A stretch of 64,000 bases of DNA from Oceanospirillum sp048265165. GTDB lineage: Bacteria > Pseudomonadota > Gammaproteobacteria > Pseudomonadales > Halomonadaceae. The translations under genes were made by a program, and so were the position numbers. Location of the stretch: NCBI RefSeq assembly GCF_048265165.1, contig NZ_JBLXCD010000001.1, positions 372,001 to 436,000 on the forward strand, given 5' to 3'. Below the pieces are notes generated by a model. The model was not told the origin of the DNA, made no database searches, and saw only the letters and a program-made list of their open reading frames with translations. Positions 24,188 through 33,712 of this stretch are shown here, one piece after another (position 1 is the stretch's first letter; every line of letters begins with the position of its first letter).

Positions 24188-25357
24188 ATGAAATCCATCT
24201 ATAAAGAGTTTAACTTCGATCTGGGCGATACTTACGACATGCTGCGCGAGCAGGTTAATCGTTTCGCCACGGAAGAAATTGCTCCACGCGCTGAGCAGAT
24301 CGATCAGGACAATGAGTTCCCCGCTGATCTGTGGCGTAAATTTGGTGATATGGGTCTGTTGGGTATTACCGTTCCTGAAGAGTTCGGCGGCTCTGACATG
24401 GGCTATCTGGCCCACGTTATCGCCATGGAAGAGATCTCCCGTGCCTCTGCTTCTGTTGGTCTTTCCTACGGCGCACACTCCAATCTTTGTGTTAACCAGA
24501 TCAAGTTGAACGGTAATCAGGCGCAGAAAGAAAAGTACCTGCCTAAACTGGTTTCCGGTGAACATATTGGCGCACTGGCGATGTCCGAGCCAGGTGCGGG
24601 CTCTGATGTGGTCAGCATGAAGCTGCGCGCCGAGAAAAAAGGTGACCGTTACATCCTGAACGGTAACAAAATGTGGATCACTAACGGCCCTGATGCCAAC
24701 ACCTACGTGATCTACGCCAAAACCGACACTTCGGCGGGCTCCAAAGGTATTACTGCCTTTATCGTTGAGCGCGATTATCCGGGGTTCACTCGTCACCAGA
24801 AGCTGGACAAGCTGGGTATGCGCGGTTCTAACACCTGTGAGCTGGTATTCCAGGATTGTGAAGTACCGGAAGAGAATATACTGGGCGAATTAGGTAAAGG
24901 GGTTCGCGTTCTGATGAGCGGCCTGGACTATGAACGTACCGTTCTGACCGGCGGCCCAACCGGCATTATGCAGGCAGCAATGGATATTGTTGTGCCTTAC
25001 CTGCATGACCGTCAGCAGTTTGGTCAATCCATCGGCGAGTTCCAGTTAGTTCAGGGTAAAGTGGCCGACATGTACACCACCATGAACGCCTGTAAGTCTT
25101 ATCTCTATGCGGTTGCCCGTGCCTGTGATCGCGGCGAAACCAGCCGTAAAGATGCCGCAGGCGTGATTCTGTACTGTGCAGAAAAAGCGACTCAGGTTGC
25201 ACTGGACTCTATCCAGTTGCTCGGTGGTAACGGTTACATCAATGAATTCCCTACCGGTCGCCTGCTGCGTGATGCAAAACTGTATGAGATCGGTGCCGGT
25301 ACTTCGGAAGTACGCCGTATGCTGATCGGCCGTGAAATCTTCTCCGAGTCAAAATAA
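24188..25357 (+). CDS. liuA: Isovaleryl-CoA dehydrogenase
   Basis: A 389-aa FAD enzyme oxidising isovaleryl-CoA to 3-methylcrotonyl-CoA, the first step committed to leucine. MSEPGAGSDVVSMKL lies near residue 136 (FAD loop), the catalytic glutamate is in SGLDYERTVL near 248 (the isovaleryl-CoA dehydrogenase position, not the C-terminal one), and LLGGNGYINEFPTGRLLRDAK lies near 347. The ATG at 24188 follows GAGG at 8 bases; a longer frame to 24113 lacks homology. It heads liuABCDE, all on the plus strand, with a LiuR operator upstream. Confidence 0.95.
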   Translation: MKSIYKEFNFDLGDTYDMLREQVNRFATEEIAPRAEQIDQDNEFPADLWRKFGDMGLLGITVPEEFGGSDMGYLAHVIAMEEISRASASVGLSYGAHSNLCVNQIKLNGNQAQKEKYLPKLVSGEHIGALAMSEPGAGSDVVSMKLRAEKKGDRYILNGNKMWITNGPDANTYVIYAKTDTSAGSKGITAFIVERDYPGFTRHQKLDKLGMRGSNTCELVFQDCEVPEENILGELGKGVRVLMSGLDYERTVLTGGPTGIMQAAMDIVVPYLHDRQQFGQSIGEFQLVQGKVADMYTTMNACKSYLYAVARACDRGETSRKDAAGVILYCAEKATQVALDSIQLLGGNGYINEFPTGRLLRDAKLYEIGAGTSEVRRMLIGREIFSESK

Positions 25358-25598
25358 AAGCCTGGCAGAGATAGGTCTTACACTATCTGTCCGGCGAGTC
25401 GTTAAGGGAGGCAAAACCTCTTAACGACTCCTCCAAACCCGAATATCCAATCCCTTTTTTTATTCCTGCTGAAATCAATTTTACGCTACAGATGTGGCAA
25501 CGGCAGGAGTGAACTCAGGTCTGGTAAGGCAGGCTGGCTTTCCCCCCTGCACGACGACAGCTGGTCTGTCTTACCAACTTAGTTATCAGGAGCTAGCA

Positions 25599-27206
25599 AT
25601 GGCGGTTATCAAAAGCAAAATCAATACCCGCTCTGAAGAGTTCCAGACCAACATGGGCAACATGAAGCGTCTGGTACAGGATCTGCGCGAGCAACTGGCA
25701 GAGATCAAGAAAGGCGGCGGTGAAGCAGCCCAGAAGAAACACCTTGACCGGGGCAAGCTACTCCCCCGAGACCGTATCAACGGCCTGCTGGATGAAGGCG
25801 CACCTTTTATGGAGCTTTCCCAGCTGGCAGGTCTGAACGTTTATAAAGACTATGTGCCTTCAGCCGGTATCATCACGGGTATCGGTCGCGTCAGTGGTCA
25901 GGAATGCATGATCATCGCCAATGATGCCACCACCAAGGGCGGCACCTACTACCCCCTAACGGTTAAAAAGCATCTGCGGGCGCAGGAGATCGCTGAGAAA
26001 AACCACCTGCCTTGCGTATACCTGGTCGATTCCGGCGGTGCCAACCTGCCAAACCAGGATGAAGTGTTCCCGGATCGCGATCACTTTGGACGTATTTTCT
26101 ACAATCAGGCGAATATGTCCGCCAAAGGGATTCCCCAGATCGCGGTCGTCATGGGCTCCTGTACAGCAGGTGGCGCTTATGTACCGGCCATGGCGGATGA
26201 ATCTATTATTGTGCGCCAGCAGGGCACCATCTTTCTGGCAGGCCCACCGCTGGTTAAAGCTGCAACGGGTGAAGTGATCTCTGCGGAAGATCTGGGTGGT
26301 GCCGATGTACACTGTAAAACATCCGGTGTTGCCGATCACTACGCGATGAATGATCAGCACGCCCTGCAGATCGCCCGTCAATGTATCTCCCGCCTGAATC
26401 CATCCAAAAAAGCGGAACTGGATATCCAGCCTTCCCGTCCGCCGCTGTACGATCCGGAAGAGATCTACGGCATCGTCTCAGAAGACCTGCGCAAGCCCTA
26501 CGATGTGCGTGAAGTGATTGCCCGTACCGTTGATGGTTCTGAGTTTGACGAGTTTAAACAGATGTACGGCACCACACTGGTCACAGGTTTTGCCCGTATC
26601 CATGGTTATCCCGTAGGTATCGTGGCGAATAACGGCGTACTCTTCTCCGAAGCCGCCCTCAAAGGCGCGCACTTTATCGAGCTCTGTGCCCAACGCAATA
26701 TTCCACTGGTCTTTCTGCAAAATATCACTGGCTTTATGGTGGGTGGCAAGTACGAATCCGAAGGTATCGCCAAAAACGGTGCCAAGATGGTAACGGCAGT
26801 GGCCTGCGCTAAAGTACCTAAGTTCACCATGCTGATCGGTGGCAGTTTCGGTGCCGGTAACTATGGTATGTGTGGCCGCGCCTATGATCCGAACCTGATG
26901 TGGATGTGGCCAAATTCAAGAATCTCAGTGATGGGTGGTGAACAGGCCGCCGGTGTACTGTCCCAGGTGAAACGCGACAATATGGAGCGTAAGGGCGAAA
27001 CATGGGCCGCCGATGATGAAGCTGCATTCAAAAAGCCGATTGTTGACCAGTACGAACACCAGGGTCACCCCTACTACGCCAGCGCCCGCCTGTGGGATGA
27101 TGGTGTGATCGATCCGGCACAAACCCGCGACATACTTGGGCTTGCCATCTCTGCTGCTCTGAATGCACCCACCCGCGAGACACGCTTTGGCGTGTTCCGC
27201 ATGTAA
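25599..27206 (+). CDS. liuB: Methylcrotonyl-CoA carboxylase, carboxyltransferase (beta) subunit
   Basis: A 535-aa carboxyltransferase. It moves carboxyl from biotin on LiuD to 3-methylcrotonyl-CoA, giving 3-methylglutaconyl-CoA. Visible blocks are the N-terminal half with CVYLVDSGGANLPNQDEVFP near residue 140, MGSCTAGGAYVPAM near 186 and, in the C-terminal half, FLQNITGFMVG and GGSFGAGNYGMCGRAY near 410. The PNQDEVFPDRDHFGR block is characteristic of MCC rather than propionyl-CoA carboxylase. The ATG at 25599 follows AGGAG at 7 bases; the frame is open further upstream but without homology. About 240 bases separate it from liuA. Confidence 0.95.
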   Translation: MAVIKSKINTRSEEFQTNMGNMKRLVQDLREQLAEIKKGGGEAAQKKHLDRGKLLPRDRINGLLDEGAPFMELSQLAGLNVYKDYVPSAGIITGIGRVSGQECMIIANDATTKGGTYYPLTVKKHLRAQEIAEKNHLPCVYLVDSGGANLPNQDEVFPDRDHFGRIFYNQANMSAKGIPQIAVVMGSCTAGGAYVPAMADESIIVRQQGTIFLAGPPLVKAATGEVISAEDLGGADVHCKTSGVADHYAMNDQHALQIARQCISRLNPSKKAELDIQPSRPPLYDPEEIYGIVSEDLRKPYDVREVIARTVDGSEFDEFKQMYGTTLVTGFARIHGYPVGIVANNGVLFSEAALKGAHFIELCAQRNIPLVFLQNITGFMVGGKYESEGIAKNGAKMVTAVACAKVPKFTMLIGGSFGAGNYGMCGRAYDPNLMWMWPNSRISVMGGEQAAGVLSQVKRDNMERKGETWAADDEAAFKKPIVDQYEHQGHPYYASARLWDDGVIDPAQTRDILGLAISAALNAPTRETRFGVFRM

Positions 27207-27220
27207 TCGGAGCATCTGAT

Positions 27221-28033
27221 ATGACGACTGATAAACCGTCCTCTAGTCAACGACAGGTTCTTTGCGAAATCTCCGATCAGGGTGTCGCGTCCGTTATTCT
27301 GAACCGGCCTGAAGTGCACAACGCCTTTGATGACAAGCTGATCGCTGACATTCTCGCGATACTGGATGATCTGAACGCTAACGATGCGGTTCGCGTGGTG
27401 GTACTGCGCTCTAACGGAAAGTCTTTCTCTGCCGGCGCTGACCTGGGCTGGATGAAGCGCATGGCGCAGTACAGCCTTGAGGATAATTTCAACGATGCCG
27501 GTGAGCTGGCGCGTCTGATGCACACCCTGAACAATCTGAACAAACCTACCATCGCTCTGGTACAGGGCGCGGCCTATGGCGGTGCCGTGGGCTTAGCCGC
27601 CTGCTGCGATATCTGTATCGCCACGGAAAAAGCCCGTTTCTGCCTGAGCGAAGTAAAAATCGGCCTCTCCCCTGCGGTGATCAGTCCTTTTGTGGTCTCC
27701 GCCATGGGTGAACGTGCTGCCCGGCGTTATTTCCTGACCGCTGAAGTATTTAACAGTGAACAGGCTGTTGCGATGGGCCTGGCCCACCTGAACGTGCCTC
27801 AGGATGAGATGGAAACAGCTCTGGAGGGTATGACGCAGAAACTACTGGCTAACAGCCCGCAGAGCGTCCGTCGTACCAAAGAACTGATCGCCCTGGTCGC
27901 TAAAGGCCCGATCGATCAGGAGATGATCGAATACACCCAACGCCTGATCGCTGAAATCCGCGTCTCTGAGGAAGGTCAGGAAGGTCTGAGTGCGTTCTTT
28001 GAAAAACGTGCTCCGGGTTGGCAGCAGTCCTGA
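27221..28033 (+). CDS. liuC: Methylglutaconyl-CoA hydratase
   Basis: A 270-aa crotonase hydrating 3-methylglutaconyl-CoA to HMG-CoA. FSAGADLGWMKRM near residue 70 and VQGAAYGGAVGLAACCDICIA near 112 form the oxyanion hole; the SEVKIGLSPAVISPFV block near 140 carries the catalytic glutamate region typical of AUH/LiuC. It lies 14 bases after liuB and 40 bases before liuD, so it is inside the leucine operon. The gene order liuA-B-C-D-E is the same as in Shewanella and Pseudomonas. Confidence 0.94.
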   Translation: MTTDKPSSSQRQVLCEISDQGVASVILNRPEVHNAFDDKLIADILAILDDLNANDAVRVVVLRSNGKSFSAGADLGWMKRMAQYSLEDNFNDAGELARLMHTLNNLNKPTIALVQGAAYGGAVGLAACCDICIATEKARFCLSEVKIGLSPAVISPFVVSAMGERAARRYFLTAEVFNSEQAVAMGLAHLNVPQDEMETALEGMTQKLLANSPQSVRRTKELIALVAKGPIDQEMIEYTQRLIAEIRVSEEGQEGLSAFFEKRAPGWQQS

Positions 28034-28073
28034 TATCAGGCTGCTCCAACGGGAACAATGTGGGAGATAACCG

Positions 28074-30104
28074 ATGTTTAACAAGATTCTGATTGCAAAC
28101 CGTGGCGAGATCGCTTGCCGCGTAATTCGTACCGCACACCAAATGGGTATTCGCTGCGTTGCTGTTTACTCCGAAGCTGATGCCAACGCCATGCATGTGG
28201 CGATGGCCGATGAAGCGGTTTGTGTAGGCCCGGCCGCCAGCAAAGACAGCTACCTGAAAATGGACACCATTCTGCAGGTGGCAAAAGACACCGGTGCTCA
28301 GGCAATCCACCCCGGCTACGGTTTCCTGTCGGAAAACGCCCCATTTGTACAGAAATGCCAGGATGCTGGCGTGGTCTTTATCGGCCCTCCGGCGGATGCG
28401 ATTAAAGCCATGGGCTCCAAGAGCGCCGCTAAGCGTATTATGGAAGAAGCCAAAGTACCCTTGGTTCCCGGCTACCATGGCGAAGACCAGGATCCGGCCC
28501 TGCTGAAAAAGCACTCGGATGAGATGGGTTATCCGGTACTGCTGAAGGCCACCGCCGGTGGTGGCGGTAAAGGCATGCGCGTAGTCTGGTCTGCCGACGA
28601 GTTTACCAGTGCACTGGATGCCGCAAAACGCGAAGCGATGAACGGCTTTGCCGATGACACCATGCTGGTTGAGAAATATCTGACCAAACCCCGCCATGTT
28701 GAAATTCAGGTGTTCTGTGATCAGCATGGCAACAGTGTGTATCTGGCAGAGCGTGATTGCTCCGTTCAGCGCCGACACCAGAAAGTGGTTGAGGAAGCCC
28801 CTGCACCGGGCATGTCCGACGAACTGCGTAAAGCGATGGGTGAGGCCGCCGTGCGAGCCGCTGAGGCGATCGGCTATGTGGGAGCCGGCACCGTTGAGTT
28901 CCTGCTGGATGAAGACGGCTCCTTCTACTTTATGGAGATGAATACCCGCCTGCAGGTTGAGCACCCGGTGACCGAACTGATCACTGGTCAGGATCTGGTG
29001 GAATGGCAGCTGGCAGTCGCCTACGGTCAAACTCTGCCCATCAGCCAGGACGATGTACAGATCAACGGCCACGCGGTTGAAGTACGTATCTACGCGGAAG
29101 ATCCCGATAACGACTTCCTGCCCGCCACCGGTAAGCTGGAATATCTGCGCACCCCGGAAGAAAACCGCTATGTTCGGGTTGATACCGGTGTTCGTGAAGG
29201 CGACGAGGTCAGTATCTACTATGACCCTATGATCGCCAAACTGATTGTCTGGGACGAAAACCGTGACCGTGCCATGCAGCGCATGAGCCAGGCGTTGACG
29301 GAATACCGTATCGCCGGTATGAAGACCAACACCCACTTCCTGAAACGCCTGATTGATAACACGGCGTTCCGTGATGCAGAGCTGGATACCGGCTTTATTG
29401 AGAAGCACGAAGCCGACCTGTTCCAATCCCACGGCGGCTCTCAGGGCGCTAACCCGCTGGCGATGGCAACCCTGTACACCCTGCTGAAACAAAAACAGCA
29501 ACGTAAAGCAGAAGCGATTCACAGCCACGATGAAACTTCGCCCTGGCATCAGTTCTCCGGCTGGCGTCTGAACGAAGACCCGACCCATGTGGTACGTTTT
29601 ACTCAGACACTGGCACAAAAAGAGGGCGACGACCAACAGGTCGAGCATGAGATTACCGTTAACTGGCTGAAGCAGGGTTACCGCCTGACACTGGATGGCC
29701 ACATCATGATCGCCGATGGCACACTGAATGATGACCGCTTACAGGCCAGTCTGAATGGTCATAGCCGTAACGCTTTTGTCGCCGAACTGAACGGTCATGT
29801 CACCGTATTTACGGATCAGGGTGCCTTTGAATACCAGTGGCAACGCCCGGATCTGGATAGCCATGATTTTGAAGATGATAGCCCAAGCCTGACCGCACCG
29901 ATGAACGGCAGCATTGTTGCGGTTCTGGTTGAGCCAGGCCAACAGGTCACGAAAGGCACCGCCATGGTGATTATGGAAGCGATGAAGATGGAGCACACCA
30001 TCACTGCATCCGTTGATGGCACGGTTACTGAGATCTTCTTCCAGCCAGGTGATCTGGTGGAAGGTGGTGCCGATCTGGTGGCCTTTGAGGCTGAGGAGGC
30101 CTGA
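28074..30104 (+). CDS. liuD: Methylcrotonyl-CoA carboxylase, biotin-containing (alpha) subunit
   Basis: A 676-aa biotin enzyme with three parts: biotin carboxylase (residues about 1-445, ATP-grasp loop KATAGGGGKGMR near 158, EMNTRLQVEHPVTE near 287), a BT/linker region, and a C-terminal biotin carrier domain (600-676) with the biotinylated lysine in EAMKMEH near 637. It carboxylates biotin with bicarbonate and ATP for LiuB. The ATG follows GGGAG at about 8 bases. A ribosome site for liuE (GAGGAGG) is embedded in its last codons. The long open frame on the opposite strand (27900-29702) is a composition shadow. Confidence 0.96.
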   Translation: MFNKILIANRGEIACRVIRTAHQMGIRCVAVYSEADANAMHVAMADEAVCVGPAASKDSYLKMDTILQVAKDTGAQAIHPGYGFLSENAPFVQKCQDAGVVFIGPPADAIKAMGSKSAAKRIMEEAKVPLVPGYHGEDQDPALLKKHSDEMGYPVLLKATAGGGGKGMRVVWSADEFTSALDAAKREAMNGFADDTMLVEKYLTKPRHVEIQVFCDQHGNSVYLAERDCSVQRRHQKVVEEAPAPGMSDELRKAMGEAAVRAAEAIGYVGAGTVEFLLDEDGSFYFMEMNTRLQVEHPVTELITGQDLVEWQLAVAYGQTLPISQDDVQINGHAVEVRIYAEDPDNDFLPATGKLEYLRTPEENRYVRVDTGVREGDEVSIYYDPMIAKLIVWDENRDRAMQRMSQALTEYRIAGMKTNTHFLKRLIDNTAFRDAELDTGFIEKHEADLFQSHGGSQGANPLAMATLYTLLKQKQQRKAEAIHSHDETSPWHQFSGWRLNEDPTHVVRFTQTLAQKEGDDQQVEHEITVNWLKQGYRLTLDGHIMIADGTLNDDRLQASLNGHSRNAFVAELNGHVTVFTDQGAFEYQWQRPDLDSHDFEDDSPSLTAPMNGSIVAVLVEPGQQVTKGTAMVIMEAMKMEHTITASVDGTVTEIFFQPGDLVEGGADLVAFEAEEA

Positions 30105-30105
30105 T

Positions 30106-31011
30106 ATGTCCTATCCCACTCTACCCAAATCCGTGCGTATTGTTGAGGTTGGCCCCCGTGATGGTCTGCAGAACGAGAAAGGCGTCATCAGTACAGAGAT
30201 CAAACTACAGCTGATTGATAAACTGGCGGATGCCGGTGTGCGCTATATCGAGTCTGCCAGCTTTGTATCACCGAAATGGGTTCCTCAGATGGGAGATGCC
30301 ACTGAGGTAGTCACCGGCCTAAACCGTAAAAGCGGTGTCACCTATGCGGCTCTTACGCCAAACCTGAAAGGCCTGGAATCAGCCATTGCAGCAGGGGTCG
30401 ATGAAGTGGCTGTTTTTGGTGCTGCTTCTGAGGCTTTTTCTCAGAAGAATATTAACTGCTCCATCGCAGAAAGCCTCGAACGCTTTGCCCCAGTGATGAA
30501 ACTGGCTAAAGAGAACCACTTAAAAGTACGAGGCTATGTTTCCTGCGTACTGGGCTGCCCTTACGATGGCGAGATCGCGCCGGAAAAAGTCGCAGAAGTG
30601 GCAAAAGCACTCTATGACATGGGCTGCTATGAGATCTCTCTCGGCGACACTATAGGTGTCGGTACGCCACTGAAAGCCAAAGCGATGATCCGGGCCGTGG
30701 CAAATGTGGTGCCAATTGAAAAACTCGCCGCTCACTTCCATGACACCTACGGTCAAGCCCTGGCTAATATTTATGCGGTACTGGAAGAAGGTGTTGCGGT
30801 TGTCGATAGCTCCGTCGGAGGCTTGGGCGGCTGCCCTTACGCCAAGGGCGCATCCGGCAACGTGGCCACAGAAGATGTGGTTTATATGCTGCAGGGATTG
30901 GGTATCGAAACCGGTATCGACCTGAACAAGCTGGTGGCTACCGGCAATTTTATTACCGAAGCCATCGGCAGTACGAATCGTTCCAGGGTGGGTTTAGCAA
31001 TGTCATCCTAA
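30106..31011 (+). CDS. liuE: Hydroxymethylglutaryl-CoA lyase
   Basis: A 301-aa TIM-barrel lyase that splits HMG-CoA into acetyl-CoA and acetoacetate, ending the leucine pathway. EVGPRDGLQNEK near residue 12 holds the metal and catalytic residues, CVLGCPYDGEI near 145 and the signature GGLGGCPYAKGASGNVATED near 236-255 carries the catalytic cysteine. The ATG at 30106 lies one base after the liuD stop, with GAGGAGG 6 bases upstream. A longer frame to 30013 overlaps liuD and has no homology. Acetoacetate made here can feed aacS, 4.8 kb away. Confidence 0.95.
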   Translation: MSYPTLPKSVRIVEVGPRDGLQNEKGVISTEIKLQLIDKLADAGVRYIESASFVSPKWVPQMGDATEVVTGLNRKSGVTYAALTPNLKGLESAIAAGVDEVAVFGAASEAFSQKNINCSIAESLERFAPVMKLAKENHLKVRGYVSCVLGCPYDGEIAPEKVAEVAKALYDMGCYEISLGDTIGVGTPLKAKAMIRAVANVVPIEKLAAHFHDTYGQALANIYAVLEEGVAVVDSSVGGLGGCPYAKGASGNVATEDVVYMLQGLGIETGIDLNKLVATGNFITEAIGSTNRSRVGLAMSS

Positions 31012-31015
31012 CGAT

Positions 31016-31052
31016 AAGCCCGTGGCACCTGCACGCCAACGGGCTTGTTTTC
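31016..31052 (+). terminator. Terminator 1 after liuE
   Basis: Arms AAGCCCGT (31016-31023) and ACGGGCTT (31039-31046) followed by GTTTTC. The loop is long (15 bases), so it is the weaker of two tandem terminators. Confidence 0.7.
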
Positions 31053-31063
31053 TGAGTGTCATT

Positions 31064-31087
31064 GGGGAGGCTTGGCCTCCCTTTTTT
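31064..31087 (+). terminator. Terminator 2 after liuE
   Basis: Arms GGGAGGC (31065-31071) and GCCTCCC (31075-31081) with a 3-base loop and six T. It is a classic rho-independent terminator that closes the liuABCDE operon. Confidence 0.9.
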
Positions 31088-31247
31088 ATCCCGGCTTAAT
31101 AACGGGTTTAGTAGGGTTTATCGGACATCTATGCGTTTACAAACTTTTCTTACCTAAAGTTACACAATCTTTTTAAGATGGTACACTCTGCTATACTTAA
31201 AGCCTATCCTTCACCGTTTTCTCCTTTTACTCTGCCAGAGCTTTTTA

Positions 31248-33635
31248 ATGGACTCAATTTCCCTGATCAACAACCTATCTGATCTTCCGACGCCCGTCGC
31301 TCTGATCGCAAAAACAGGGGAATGCCTTACCTCCAATCAGGCATCAAAAGATCTGATACATAAGCTCGGCCTCGAGGACTGCAGTAACCTGCTTCCTGGT
31401 GATTTACTGCACAGGCTTCTGGGAAATCATCCGATAGAAACTGGTGTCTATGAGGATGTCCTTTACTCCAATGCCGAAAGCTATCGCTGGCAAGTGATAG
31501 CTGCAGAGTCTGATTGTTACCTGGTACAGGGTTTCAATCAGACGGACCGGGAACAATATCGGGCCATCCTTGAGAGCTCGGTTGACGGGGTTTACAAGAC
31601 AAACCGTGCTGGCCAGCTGATTTATGCCAATCAGGCCCTCGCCGATACCTTCGGCTACAGCAATGCCTCTCATATGATTGATGCGGTTCAGCACCTGGCC
31701 TGGGATATGTATACCAGCGACGCTGACAGAAACGAGTTTCTTCACCGACTGGATCAATCAGGTGAAGTTCGTGATATGGAGCTTCAAATGAGGCGCATTG
31801 ACGGCTCTCTGATCTGGATACGTCTTAATGGCCGTGCCCTGAAGAATGAAGAAAATCTTACCGAATTTATCGTTGGGGCCGTTCACGATATAACTGCCCA
31901 TAAAGCCGCAGAATCAGCACTGATAACGGCGGAAGACAAATACCGCGGTATTTTTGAAAACGCCATGACCGGCCTGCACCAAAGTACTTTGGATGGCCGC
32001 TATATGAATGTAAATCCATCCTTGGCACACATCCTCGGCTACAATTCGCCGGAAGAGTGTATTGAATTAATTCAGCATATTGGTAAGCAGGTTTATGTGC
32101 GCCCCCATGAGTGGTTAAAGTCGATGAAGCGGCTGCGTAAAGAAGGTTTTTTTACGCACAATGAGGTCGAAATCTATACACGAACGGGAATAAAACGCTG
32201 GGTCACCGTCAGTAATCACCTAGTCCCTGCCACGGATGCTATGCCAGAGCATATCGAAGGCTCAGTGGTGGATGTCACCGACCAGAAGCGTTCACAGGAA
32301 CGTATCCAGCACCTGGCGCATTTCGACAACCTGACAACACTCCCTAACCGGGTCAGCTTTCATAATGAGCTGGGAAACCTGGTCGCCGATGTCGATGAAG
32401 GTGATCTTAGTTCCATTGCACTGATCGTACTGGATCTTGACAATTTCAAAGATATTAACGACACCCAGGGGCATATCACCGGTGATATGCTGTTGATTAA
32501 AACAGCCCACCGGCTTCAGGACTTTTTTGGCCACAGGGCACAGATTTTCCGCCTCGGTGGTGATGAGTTTGCCATCACACTCAGTAATATAGCTGACCGT
32601 GGAGTGATCGGGTCGCAGTTAAGAGAACTCATCGCTTTACTGTCAGAGCCCGTTGAATTCGGCAACAGTGAAATACGCTGTACCGTCAGTGCTGGCATAG
32701 CTCTCTATCCAGAAGCCAAAGATGTTATTCAGGAAGGCGATGTTCAGCAACAGCTGTTCCGTTATGCTGACCTAGCTTTATATCGCTCCAAAGGAGCAGG
32801 CCGGGATCGCTATACTTTCTTCGCTATTGAGATGCAGCTGGAGGTTCTCAAAGAGCAGGAAGTTGAAAAAGAACTCAATACAGCTTTGCTTAGTAATGAG
32901 CTTTGTCTTTACTATCAGCCATTACTTAAATCAGATACAAAGGCGCTTATTGGGGCTGAAGTTCTGATCCGCTGGCAGCACCCTGAACGTGGACTTGTAC
33001 CCCCTTTCGAGTTTATCCCCATTGCTGAAAAAACAGGCTTAATCAGCCGTGTCGACGATTGGGTGTTACTTCAGGCAGCTCAGCAGCTTCGCACCTGGTT
33101 AGACAAGGGCATCAGCATACCTTCCCTCTCAGTTAATATCTCAGCGCATCGCCTGAACCAGAGGGACTTTGCTGAGTACGTACACAAAGTTATTGGACAA
33201 ACCGGTATACCACCACAGACTCTATGCATTGAGATCACTGAAGAAAACATGATCACCAATCTGGAAAATGTGCGTAACACGCTTAACTTACTTCGCCAGT
33301 ACGGCGTCAAGGTTGCACTTGATGACTTCGGAACCGGCTATTCCTCTCTGAGTTACCTGAAAGAGCTGCCTGTCGACAAGCTTAAAATCGACCGCAGCTT
33401 TGTAATGGATATGCATCAGGACCCCCAGGACAGGGCTATTATCCGTACCATTATTGAATTGGGTCATGGTCTTGGGTTGTGGGTCAATGCAGAAGGTGTG
33501 GAAAATGAGGTCCAGATCAGAATGCTTCGGGAGCTTGGTGTTGATGAGTTTCAGGGCTTCTTCTTCAGTCGGCCTCTGCCGCTAGCAGAGTTCGCAGAAC
33601 ACTACCTTATAAGCCACGAGCCATCACTCGCGTAA
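31248..33635 (+). CDS. PAS-PAS-GGDEF-EAL cyclic-di-GMP protein
   Basis: A 795-aa cytoplasmic signalling protein without transmembrane helices. Two PAS domains are recognisable (about residues 105-225, AILESSVDGVYKTNRAG, and 230-350, GIFENAMTGLHQSTLDG). GGDEF domain: LGGDEF near 436, with LDLDNFKDINDTQGH near 400, so diguanylate cyclase residues look intact. EAL domain: the signature reads EVLIRW near 570 (V for A), with NISAHRL, EITEENM, DDFGTGYSSLSYL near 690 and EGVENE all present. The catalytic set for c-di-GMP hydrolysis looks complete, so it could work in either direction. The start has only a weak ribosome site. Confidence 0.92.
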   Translation: MDSISLINNLSDLPTPVALIAKTGECLTSNQASKDLIHKLGLEDCSNLLPGDLLHRLLGNHPIETGVYEDVLYSNAESYRWQVIAAESDCYLVQGFNQTDREQYRAILESSVDGVYKTNRAGQLIYANQALADTFGYSNASHMIDAVQHLAWDMYTSDADRNEFLHRLDQSGEVRDMELQMRRIDGSLIWIRLNGRALKNEENLTEFIVGAVHDITAHKAAESALITAEDKYRGIFENAMTGLHQSTLDGRYMNVNPSLAHILGYNSPEECIELIQHIGKQVYVRPHEWLKSMKRLRKEGFFTHNEVEIYTRTGIKRWVTVSNHLVPATDAMPEHIEGSVVDVTDQKRSQERIQHLAHFDNLTTLPNRVSFHNELGNLVADVDEGDLSSIALIVLDLDNFKDINDTQGHITGDMLLIKTAHRLQDFFGHRAQIFRLGGDEFAITLSNIADRGVIGSQLRELIALLSEPVEFGNSEIRCTVSAGIALYPEAKDVIQEGDVQQQLFRYADLALYRSKGAGRDRYTFFAIEMQLEVLKEQEVEKELNTALLSNELCLYYQPLLKSDTKALIGAEVLIRWQHPERGLVPPFEFIPIAEKTGLISRVDDWVLLQAAQQLRTWLDKGISIPSLSVNISAHRLNQRDFAEYVHKVIGQTGIPPQTLCIEITEENMITNLENVRNTLNLLRQYGVKVALDDFGTGYSSLSYLKELPVDKLKIDRSFVMDMHQDPQDRAIIRTIIELGHGLGLWVNAEGVENEVQIRMLRELGVDEFQGFFFSRPLPLAEFAEHYLISHEPSLA

Positions 33636-33712
33636 AATCAATAGCTTTTGAAGGCCAGGCCTGAGTTTCAAAGCCTGACCTCCCTTTACGCACGAATTCT
33701 TATGAAGCGTGC

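Noticed and set aside
24170..24796. 208-codon minus-strand frame opposite liuA
   Set aside because: Shadow of the isovaleryl-CoA dehydrogenase gene.
27900..29702. 600-codon open frame on the minus strand opposite liuC/liuD
   Set aside because: It lies antisense to the clearly coding biotin carboxylase gene, has no family motif, and is explained by the codon use of liuD.
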